This document shows positions 8,036 through 15,739 of a DNA stretch of 64,000 bases, piece after piece. The DNA is from Palsa-343 sp036269135 (lineage in GTDB: Bacteria > Acidobacteriota > Terriglobia > Terriglobales > Acidobacteriaceae). The notes below the pieces were generated by a model. It saw nothing but the letters and a program-made list of their open reading frames with translations. It had not been told where the DNA came from and did no database searches. Made by a program: the position numbers and the translations under genes. The stretch covers positions 124,001-188,000 of the forward strand of contig DATASQ010000050.1 in assembly GCA_036269135.1 (NCBI GenBank), in the 5' to 3' direction. The stretch's first letter is position 1. Every line of letters starts with the position of its first letter.

Positions 8036-10564
8036 ATGGCTCGACCGCTGCAGCCCTGCCTCGCCCTCTCGATCTCCCTCGTCCTTACCGCCTCGGCCTT
8101 CGCTGCCGATCAGCCCGTCGCACCCGCGAAGACGATCGCCGAGCGCACCGCGTCGATGCGCCACATGCCCGGTCTGCTCCCGCTCGACTGGGACGCCCAA
8201 TCCGGCAAGCTCTACCTCGAGATCCCGCTCACCGCCAACGCCGATCACACCCGCTCCGCCGATCTCCTCTACGCCACCTCCACACCGTGGAGCGTCGGCT
8301 CCAGCCAGCTCGGAGGTTATGGCCTCGACCGCGGCCAGATCAGCGAAGGCGCCCTCGTCTATTTCCAGCGCACCGGCCCCAGGCTTCTCCTCGTCGAGCC
8401 CAATGAGGAATTCCGCTCCACCTCCGATAATCCCGCCGCCCAGGCCGTCGTCCATGAGTCCTTTCCCGAGTCCGTGCTCGCGGGATTCACCATTGAGGCC
8501 GAAGACCCCGACGGCTCCGTCCTCGTCGACGCGACCTCGTTTGCGCTGACCGATGCGCACCACGTCGGCGAAGCCCTGGCGCGCGGCCAACAAGGCGCCT
8601 ATCGGATCGATCCCGCTCGCTCCGCCATCGTTCCCGACGATACGAAAGCCTTCCCGAAAAACACCGTCCTCGAATCCGAGCTCACCTTCGTCAACGGATC
8701 GCAGGAAGCCACGCCCCCTGGGCGCCTTGTCGAAGAGATCGCGCCCGATGCGAGGGCAATCACCGTCCGCGAGCGGCAAATGTTCGTCCAGCTCCCGCCC
8801 CCCGGCTTCACCCCGCGCCGCTTCTCGCCGCGCGCCGGCTATTTCCCCTTCACCTGGCGTGACTACGACACGCCCCTCGGCGACCCCATCGCGCAGCAGT
8901 TCATCATTCGCCATCGCCTCATCAAAAAAGATCCCAGCTGCACCCACGCCTGCGAAGCCGTCACGCCCCTGCAGTACTACGTCGATCGCGGCGCGCCCCC
9001 GCTCATCCGCCAGGCCCTCGTGGATGGCGCCCGCTGGTGGGATCAGGCCTTCCAGGCCGCCGGCTGGGCTCCCGGCACCTTCCGCGTCGACGTCCTCCCC
9101 GAAGGCGCCGACCCCATGGACATCCGCTACAACATCATTCAGTGGGTCCATCGCTACACCCGTGGATGGAGCTATGGCGCCGCCGTCGTCGATCCTCGCG
9201 ACGGCGAAATCATCAAGGGCAACGTCACCCTGGGCAGCCTCCGCGGACGCCAGGACTACCTCATCGCCCAGGCTCTGCTCGCCCCCTACACCGAAGGCAA
9301 AGCCGCACCCGATCCCGCCAACGACCCCGCGCTGCAGATGGTTCTCCAGCGCATCCGCCAGCTCGCCGCGCATGAAACCGGCCACACCCTCGGCCTCGCC
9401 CACAACTTCGCCGCCAGCGGCTTCCCGCACCCGCCCGATCAAACCGTCTCTGTCATGGACTATCCTGCCCCGTGGGTCATCCTCGGCCCCAATGGCGTGC
9501 CTGATCTCGCCCACGCCTACCCCGTCGGCATCGGCATCTGGGATAAGGTCGCCATCGACTACGGCTACCGCGAGTTCGACCACGACGACCACACGGTCGA
9601 GGATCCCGCTGCCCTCAATAAGATCCTTACCGACTCCGAAAAAACCGGTCTCATCTTCATCACGGACGAAGACGCGCGCCCCCTCGGCTCCGCGCACCCG
9701 CATGCGCACTTGTGGGATAACGGCACCGATCCCGCCGCCGAGCTCAACCGCGTTCTCCAGGTCCGCGCCGCCGCCCTTGCCCGCTTCGGCCCGGATGTCA
9801 TCCAGCAGGGCATGCCGCTCGCCCAGATCGAGGACACCCTCGTCCCGCTCTACCTCTTCCAGCGGTATCAGACCGAAGCCGCTGCGAAGGAAATCGCCGG
9901 CCTCGACTACCGCTACAACGTCCGCGGCGACGGCCAGATGCTGCCGAAGGTGGTCGATCCCGCCGATCAGCGCGCCGCCCTCGCCGCCGTCCTCAAGACC
10001 CTCAGCCCCGCAACCCTCACCCTGCCCGACTCGATCCTGAAATACCTGCCGCCGCGTCCGCCCGGCCTGCCCCGCACCGAGGAAAGCTTCCCCTCCGCCA
10101 CCGGCGTCACCTTCGATCCCGTCGCCACCGCTGAATCCGCCGCCGATCTCACCCTGGCCCTCGTCTTCAATCCCGAGCGCGCCAACCGCCTCGTCGAATA
10201 CCACGCCCAGGACAATGCGGAACCCTCGCTCACCGACGTGATCGATGCCGCGCTCCAGTCCACCGGCTCACCAGCCGGCGCCTCCGGCCTCGCCCTCCAG
10301 GTCAAATATGCCGTCGACGACCGCATCCTCGAAGCCCTCCTCGCGCTCGGCGCCAATCCCGATTCGTCCTCGATGACCCGCGCCACCGTCCGCGCTGTCG
10401 TCACTTCTCTCCGCGATCAGCTCCGCACTTCAACCTCTGATCAGGAGGCCGCCCTCCACCATCTCGAAGTGGCTCGCATCGACGAATTTCTCCATGCCCC
10501 GGAAAGGTTCGTCCCGGCCAAGCCGATCCCCGCTCCGCCCGGCATGCCCATCGGCAACGACTAG
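8036..10564 (+). CDS. Secreted zinc-dependent metzincin metalloprotease (DUF5117/DUF4953 type)
   Basis: Large exported protease of 842 residues. The ATG at 8036 is chosen because it opens a clean signal peptide (MARPLQPCLALS ... ASAFAA); the longer frame upstream only translates a repeat tract. The extended zinc motif HETGHTLGLAH is at residues 446-456, and a metzincin Met-turn follows in SVMDYP. The domain order matches the acidobacterial and Bacteroidetes zinc-dependent metalloproteases with an N-terminal DUF5117-like domain and a DUF4953-like catalytic domain. All three zinc histidines and the catalytic Glu are present, so activity is expected. The target protein is unknown. It is convergent with the LolA-like gene. 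Confidence 0.85.
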   Translation: MARPLQPCLALSISLVLTASAFAADQPVAPAKTIAERTASMRHMPGLLPLDWDAQSGKLYLEIPLTANADHTRSADLLYATSTPWSVGSSQLGGYGLDRGQISEGALVYFQRTGPRLLLVEPNEEFRSTSDNPAAQAVVHESFPESVLAGFTIEAEDPDGSVLVDATSFALTDAHHVGEALARGQQGAYRIDPARSAIVPDDTKAFPKNTVLESELTFVNGSQEATPPGRLVEEIAPDARAITVRERQMFVQLPPPGFTPRRFSPRAGYFPFTWRDYDTPLGDPIAQQFIIRHRLIKKDPSCTHACEAVTPLQYYVDRGAPPLIRQALVDGARWWDQAFQAAGWAPGTFRVDVLPEGADPMDIRYNIIQWVHRYTRGWSYGAAVVDPRDGEIIKGNVTLGSLRGRQDYLIAQALLAPYTEGKAAPDPANDPALQMVLQRIRQLAAHETGHTLGLAHNFAASGFPHPPDQTVSVMDYPAPWVILGPNGVPDLAHAYPVGIGIWDKVAIDYGYREFDHDDHTVEDPAALNKILTDSEKTGLIFITDEDARPLGSAHPHAHLWDNGTDPAAELNRVLQVRAAALARFGPDVIQQGMPLAQIEDTLVPLYLFQRYQTEAAAKEIAGLDYRYNVRGDGQMLPKVVDPADQRAALAAVLKTLSPATLTLPDSILKYLPPRPPGLPRTEESFPSATGVTFDPVATAESAADLTLALVFNPERANRLVEYHAQDNAEPSLTDVIDAALQSTGSPAGASGLALQVKYAVDDRILEALLALGANPDSSSMTRATVRAVVTSLRDQLRTSTSDQEAALHHLEVARIDEFLHAPERFVPAKPIPAPPGMPIGND

Positions 10565-10669
10565 CGGCGAGTGCTTGCATTGCACGTCTGGATTGGAAAT
10601 TCTCTGAAGGCGGAGAGGGAGCTCTCCCGCGGAATTCTTCGCGTTTTCCGGGTGGGTTCTCCGGCGTCT

Positions 10670-11371
10670 CTATCGCCGCTGCACCTGAGTTCCGCTCGCC
10701 ACCTTCAGCGTGAACATCTTGTCCGGCACCCGCGTGTTGTATTTGATATCCGAATACACCACTGTCCGCGAGTCCCCTGAAGGCTGCACCATCACCTGTT
10801 TCAGCGTAATGTCCCGGGTCAGATCCACCCAGATCGTCAGATGGCTGAAGTTCTCGCGGACCTTTGCGTCTTTAGGTACGAGGTCCAGCTTCGCCGTCGG
10901 CACGTCGCCCACCTTCTCCATACCCTGGAAGGTGACGGTCCACGCCGCGCTCAACTCATTCCCGCTGGCCCCGAATCCCGTCGCCAGCAGGCTGTCCCAC
11001 TCCTGCCGATTCGACCCGGACGCAAAAATCGTCTCCTGCTTCAGGGTCGGCTGGTAGTAATCCAGTTCTCCGTTCTTATAGAGAAGCTCCGTCGCCACCT
11101 GGCCATTCGCGGCCAGCAGCTGCATCGCCATCTCCATCCCGTGGCTCGCCCGCCGGAAGGCCGTTGTCCCCGTCTGGGTCTCGTGTTCCTGCACCACGGC
11201 GGTGTAATTGTCCACGGTGATCTTCGCCTCGATGTCCTGGAACTTAGGCGCCGACGCATCCATCTGTTTCAGCACCGAAGCCACATCCTGCGCCCGCACG
11301 ATCGGCCCAGCCAACATCATCGCGGCCGCCATTGCCGTCCCAGCCACCAGTCCCGCTCTCATTCGCCTCAT
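10670..11371 (-). CDS. LolA-like outer-membrane lipoprotein-sorting family protein
   Basis: Exported protein of 233 residues. The ATG at 11371 gives a signal peptide (MRRMRAGLVAGTAMAAAMML ... VRAQ); the longer upstream frame looks non-coding. The mature part resembles the LolA/DUF2092-like fold: DVASVLKQMDASAPKFQDIEAKI at the start, then alternating beta-strands, and a C-terminal VYSDIKYNTRVPDKMFTLK typical of this family. Such proteins bind acyl chains or carry lipoproteins in the periplasm. No LolB partner is nearby, so true LolA function is uncertain; it may be one of the many divergent paralogues. GGGAGGGAAG lies about 14 nt upstream of the start, a little far for an RBS. Confidence 0.7.
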   Translation of the reverse strand: MRRMRAGLVAGTAMAAAMMLAGPIVRAQDVASVLKQMDASAPKFQDIEAKITVDNYTAVVQEHETQTGTTAFRRASHGMEMAMQLLAANGQVATELLYKNGELDYYQPTLKQETIFASGSNRQEWDSLLATGFGASGNELSAAWTVTFQGMEKVGDVPTAKLDLVPKDAKVRENFSHLTIWVDLTRDITLKQVMVQPSGDSRTVVYSDIKYNTRVPDKMFTLKVASGTQVQRR

Positions 11372-11512
11372 CAAATCAGTAACTTCCCTCCCACCCTGAA
11401 CCCATAAGATGCACAGTCGGAGATTTTCGGCGGACTTCTTTAACCCGGCTATTGTCTTTCCGCTCAGCCGCCCCGGACAGATGCATGCCTGCCCGCAAAA
11501 CTCCAAACTCTT

Positions 11513-11543
11513 TCCCTATTCCCTGCTCCCGGTTCCCTGCTTT
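11513..11543. repeat. Heptanucleotide-periodic tract at the 3' end of the small membrane-protein gene
   Basis: The tract can be parsed as CTATTCC, CTGCTCC, CGGTTCC, CTGCTTT. It contains the TAG stop codon of the minus-strand gene that ends at 11516 and encodes that protein's last residues. Confidence 0.6.
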
Positions 11544-11926
11544 TCTGCCCACACCTTCCACGCCACTACCCGTCCGCCAATCTCCTTGACAGGCGCCTTC
11601 TGCTGCACCGTCACCGGCCCCGCCACCTGTGCGATCGCCGCCGCCAAATCCGCATCCGCTGGCACGCCCCCAGGGGATGCCACCATACTCGACGGCACCT
11701 CATAGATCAGGGCGCCCGCGGGGTTCGCCTCCGCGCGAATTTGTCCCGCCGGATAATCCGGCTTGGGCGTGTCCCCGTAATTCCAGAGCCGCGGCGTCAA
11801 AAAGATGAATGCCAAAATCAGAGTCACCATCACGTCGTAGTGCACGCTCCCGCGCTCGTGCGTCCACCACAGATAGCTCATCGGACCACGCCCTGTACCT
11901 CGCTCCCTGCCCCACTCCCCGCTCAT
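11516..11926 (-). CDS. Small membrane protein of unknown function downstream of serS
   Basis: I do not recognise this protein. It has one clear membrane segment (VMVTLILAFIFLTPRLW) followed by a soluble region of about 85 residues that may lie in the periplasm. The ATG at 11926 overlaps the serS stop (ATGA) and has AAGGGAG about 7 nt upstream, so coupled translation is plausible. An internal ATG at 11881 (MSYLWW) would remove 15 residues that come entirely from a repeat tract. The C-terminal KQGTGSRE and the stop codon are likewise encoded by repeat. The family resemblance to short single-pass envelope proteins is too weak to name. It is convincing as a gene because of its operon position and the central region. 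Confidence 0.6.
   Translation of the reverse strand: MSGEWGRERGTGRGPMSYLWWTHERGSVHYDVMVTLILAFIFLTPRLWNYGDTPKPDYPAGQIRAEANPAGALIYEVPSSMVASPGGVPADADLAAAIAQVAGPVTVQQKAPVKEIGGRVVAWKVWAEKQGTGSRE
11891..11925. repeat. Heptanucleotide-periodic tract at the serS/small-gene junction
   Basis: The stretch parses as CCCTGTA, CCTCGCT, CCCTGCC, CCACTCC, CCGCTCA. On the minus strand it would encode MSGEWGRERGTGRG, the disputed N-terminus of the small membrane protein. Confidence 0.55.
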
Positions 11927-13257
11927 CGTTTCGCTCCCTTCCGCGCCGTGATCACCCGCTGTCCGCCCATATAGGGAACCAGCGCCTCCGGCACTCGCAC
12001 CGTTCCGTCAGCCTGCTGATAGTTCTCCAGAATCGCCAGCCAGGTCCGTCCCACCGCCAGCCCGCTGCCGTTCAGCGTGTGCAGCAGCGCGGCCTTTCCG
12101 CCTTTCGGCTTGTAGCGGATATTCGCCCGCCGCGCCTGGAACGCCTCAAAATTCGAGCACGACGAAATCTCCCGGTACAGCCCCTGCCCCGGTAGCCAAA
12201 CCTCCAGGTCGAACGTCTTCGCCGAGCTGAATCCGGTATCTCCCGTGCACAGCAGCATCCGTCGATACGGCAGATCCAGCCGCTCCAGGATATTTTCCGC
12301 GTCCCGCGTCAGCTTCTCGTGCTCCGCGTCGCTCTCCTCCGGCCGCACAAACTTTACCAGCTCCACCTTCTGGAACTGATGCTGCCGGATGATCCCGCGT
12401 ACATCTTTCCCATAAGACCCCGCCTCCGACCGGAAGCACGGCGTATACGCCGTCAGCGAGGCCGGCAGCTCCGCCTCCTCCAATACCTCATCCCGGTACA
12501 GATTCGTCACCGGCACTTCCGCCGTCGGAATCAGCCAGTGATCGTTGTCGCGATATTCGCCTGACGTGAATCCCTCGGCGTCCGCACAGCGAAAGAGGTC
12601 CTCTGAAAACTTCGGCAGTTGCCCCGTCCCGAACAGCGACTTGCTGTTCACCATAAACGGCGGCAGAACCTCTGTGTATCCGTGCTGCTTCGTGTGCGTG
12701 TCCAGCATGAAGCTGATCAGCGCCCGCTCCAGCTTCGCCCCGTCGCCCCAGTACACGGCGAACCGTGCGCCGGAAATCTTCGCGGCCCTTTCCAGATCCA
12801 GAATCCCCAGCTGCTCGCCCAATTCCCAGTGCGGCTTCGCCTGGAAATCAAACGTCCGCGGCGTCCCCCACTTCTTCACCTCGACGTTGTCGCGCTCATC
12901 TCTTCCGACCGGCACTTCGTCCCGCGTCAGGTTCGGGATGCGCGTCAGCACCGCCCGCATCTGCTCTTCGGCCTCGCCCGCGGCCTTCTCCAGTTCCTCC
13001 ATCCGCGTCTTCAGCGCCCGCGTCTCCTCCATCGGAGCCGACGCGTCCTGCCCGGCGCGCTTGAGCCGCGCGACTTCTTCGGTCAACAGGTTCCGCTGCG
13101 CCTTCAGCCGCTCCGCTTCGGTAATCCGCTCCCGCCGCCGCTGATCCAGCTCGCGGAAATCACCCAGCAGGGCTGCCGGATCCTGTCCGCGCTCCCGCAG
13201 CTTCCGTTCCACCAGCTCCAGATTCGTCCGTACAAATCCCAAGTCGAGCATACTCAT
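11923..13257 (-). CDS. serS: Seryl-tRNA synthetase
   Basis: Class II aminoacyl-tRNA synthetase that charges tRNA-Ser (and tRNA-Sec where present). The N-terminal LDLGFVRTNLELVERKLRERG opens the tRNA-binding coiled coil, visible as the long charged helical pair up to about residue 110. Motif 2 is the stretch FRSEAGSYGKDVRGIIRQHQ and motif 3 is NGSGLAVGRTWLAILENYQ. The total of about 445 residues is slightly long but normal. Start choice is between ATG 13257 and ATG 13251 (MLDLGFV, the usual family start); neither has a strong RBS. The stop overlaps the start of the next gene. Confidence 0.96.
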   Translation of the reverse strand: MSMLDLGFVRTNLELVERKLRERGQDPAALLGDFRELDQRRRERITEAERLKAQRNLLTEEVARLKRAGQDASAPMEETRALKTRMEELEKAAGEAEEQMRAVLTRIPNLTRDEVPVGRDERDNVEVKKWGTPRTFDFQAKPHWELGEQLGILDLERAAKISGARFAVYWGDGAKLERALISFMLDTHTKQHGYTEVLPPFMVNSKSLFGTGQLPKFSEDLFRCADAEGFTSGEYRDNDHWLIPTAEVPVTNLYRDEVLEEAELPASLTAYTPCFRSEAGSYGKDVRGIIRQHQFQKVELVKFVRPEESDAEHEKLTRDAENILERLDLPYRRMLLCTGDTGFSSAKTFDLEVWLPGQGLYREISSCSNFEAFQARRANIRYKPKGGKAALLHTLNGSGLAVGRTWLAILENYQQADGTVRVPEALVPYMGGQRVITARKGAKR

Positions 13258-13692
13258 CAGATTACCAGCGCATCCCCATACCGGCCTCGTAACCCGCAAC
13301 CGGCTTCCGTGCACCGCCGCACCGCCGCTCTCGCCCTGGTCACCGGCGTTGTCGCCATCGCCTGGTCCGCCCCCGCTCTGCCCAGGCCGACACCCGCCAT
13401 GGAGTAAGGGCTTGCCGGCTGTCGAAATACGCTGCTCGAGAGACGGAATGGGGTAGGCACCCCCCCACCCCCCTTCTGTGGTTTATGGATTTAATTGATT
13501 CTGCATGGGTTGGAAGGTAATACCTTTTGGGTATTACCTTCCCGGGGTGCCCCATTTCCAGGGCAGCCACTTTAGCCCGCGGGTGAGGGAGTCACCCGCG
13601 CCGCGTCCGCCACGGATGGACCGCAGCCGCCGGGGAAAACCCAGGGATGGTGTATAAACGCAGAAAAAGTTTTCCTGAGAGAGGACTCCCGC
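13258..13692. other. 435-bp intergenic region between divergent serS and the sigma-54 activator
   Basis: No convincing gene is present. The region holds a nested inverted repeat (13445-13559), described separately, and a TATAAA at 13653-13658 that could be a -10 box for the + strand gene, though its -35 is poor. Short open frames here lack RBSs and family features. Confidence 0.6.
13445..13559. repeat. Nested inverted repeat with a perfect 13-bp inner hairpin
   Basis: The inner arms GGAAGGTAATACC (13512-13524) and GGTATTACCTTCC (13530-13542) are perfect complements around loop TTTTG. The outer arms (about 13445-13463 and 13544-13559) pair imperfectly: GGAATGGGGTAGGCACCCC against GGGGTGCCCCATTTCC. 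A C-rich run and an AT-rich stretch lie between the outer left arm and the inner hairpin. The structure could be a small palindromic mobile or REP-like element, or an operator; nothing in the sequence decides between these. Confidence 0.65.
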
Positions 13693-15093
<1,401 letters not shown>

Positions 15094-15110
15094 GCGCGGC
15101 CGCGGGGAGA

Positions 15111-15151
15111 GGGTTTAAAAATTAACCCCCTGAGGGATTAAATTTTCACCC
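15111..15151. promoter_or_regulatory. Two tandem 18-bp palindromes, candidate enhancer sites
   Basis: GGGTTTAAAAATTAACCC (15111-15128) and GGGATTAAATTTTCACCC (15134-15151) are similar imperfect palindromes whose starts are 23 bp apart. A partial third copy (GGTTAAAAAGCCC) begins near 15179. They lie 180-220 bp upstream of the repeat-peptide ATG, and just after the activator gene, the arrangement expected of upstream activating sequences for NtrC-type proteins. Binding by the adjacent activator is inference. Confidence 0.5.
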
Positions 15152-15231
15152 ACAAAGGTGCGATTTCGATCCAATTCCGGTTAAAAAGCCCGGGGCGGCG
15201 CCGATTTTCCCCAATTTATGCGATTTTTGGC

Positions 15232-15247
15232 TGGCTGCGAGTTTGGC
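15232..15247 (+). promoter_or_regulatory. Weak -24/-12 (sigma-54-like) match upstream of the peptide gene
   Basis: TGGCTGC, four bases, then TTGGC resembles TGGCACG-N4-TTGCA. The GG of the -24 element is kept but the GC of the -12 element is displaced by one base, so it deviates at a normally invariant position. It would give a leader of about 70 nt before the ATG at 15330. I see no better sigma-54 or sigma-70 promoter in the interval. Confidence 0.3.
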
Positions 15248-15329
15248 CATTGAATCGCAATAGGTGAGGGCGCAAGCATACTGGAGCGATCCAGGAAGCA
15301 GACAAAACGAAATCGAGGAGAATACACCC

Positions 15330-15626
15330 ATGGCTATCCAGAAGAAGTCGTTGATCGGCAACCTGAGCTCCCACAAGACTGCCCCCGAAGCCCCCAGCGT
15401 CACCGCCAACATCCAGATGACGAAGAGCCCCGCCAATGTGGCTCTGTCGCGGGTCATGGCATCCAAAGCGACGCCGTTGTCGAAGAAGTTCGCGTCCAAA
15501 GCCACCCCGTTGTCGAAGACCATCGCGTCGAAGGCCACCCCGTTGTCCAAGAAGTTCGCCTCGCGCGTGGCTTTGTCCAAAGCGACGCCCATGTCGAAGG
15601 CCATCGCCTCGAAGAAATTCATCTAG
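15330..15626 (+). CDS. 98-residue basic repeat peptide, candidate secreted or processed precursor
   Basis: I do not recognise a named family. The ATG at 15330 has a good RBS (CGAGGAG, 15314-15320). The protein is lysine- and serine-rich, lacks Cys, Trp and Tyr, and has no signal peptide or membrane segment. Residues 1-20 (MAIQKKSLIGNLSSHKTAPE) look like a leader. From residue 44 an 11-residue unit, ASKATPLSKKF, recurs as ASKATPLSKTI and ASKATPLSKKF, then a longer variant ASRVALSKATPMSKAI and a final ASKKFI. It lies between an NtrC-type activator and a convergent operon encoding a PqqD/M50/HlyD fusion and two further HlyD-type proteins, which suggests a substrate peptide for processing or export. 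Alternatives are a small DNA-binding or structural protein. Confidence 0.72.
   Translation: MAIQKKSLIGNLSSHKTAPEAPSVTANIQMTKSPANVALSRVMASKATPLSKKFASKATPLSKTIASKATPLSKKFASRVALSKATPMSKAIASKKFI
15459..15605 (+). repeat. 33-bp in-frame tandem repeat inside the peptide gene
   Basis: Three consecutive 33-bp units (15459-15491, 15492-15524, 15525-15557) encode the 11-residue repeat. A 48-bp variant unit (15558-15605) follows. The copies differ mostly at third positions (AAA/AAG, GCG/GCC, TCC/TCG), so selection appears to hold the peptide repeat rather than the DNA repeat. Confidence 0.85.
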
Positions 15627-15695
15627 AGCCGCTGCCCTCCCCCGACCCCTTTTGGCGCCGGAGAGTCTGCTGCCAGTGACCTCAGTGTGAACCAC

Positions 15696-15731
15696 CAAAG
15701 AGGAAGAGCTCCGGCTCTTCCTCTTTGCTTT
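15696..15731 (+). terminator. Rho-independent terminator between the convergent peptide gene and export operon
   Basis: A perfect 14-bp stem, CAAAGAGGAAGAGC (15696-15709) against GCTCTTCCTCTTTG (15714-15727), closes on a TCCG tetraloop and is followed by CTTTT on the + strand. It lies 69 bp after the peptide stop and immediately beyond the stop of the minus-strand operon, so it probably ends both transcripts, with the better T-run for the peptide gene. Confidence 0.85.
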
Positions 15732-15739
15732 TGGCGGCC

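Noticed and set aside
8024..10204. Minus-strand frame of about 726 codons opposite the metzincin gene
   Set aside because: Gly/Glu/Val-rich shadow sequence; the plus strand carries an intact HExxHxxGxxH protease with signal peptide.
10600..10640. Hairpin GCGGAGAG/CTCTCCCGC as a terminator of the metalloprotease gene
   Set aside because: The stem needs a bulge and no T-run follows directly; not strong enough to list.
15459..15605. CRISPR-like array
   Set aside because: Units are contiguous without spacers, in frame, and diverge at wobble positions; there are no cas genes nearby.
15146..15622. Antisense open frame through the repeat-peptide gene with its own repeats (DNGVALDA-like)
   Set aside because: It has no RBS at its ATG, overlaps the strong RBS and coding frame of the plus-strand peptide, and its apparent repeats are the reverse translation of the 33-bp units.
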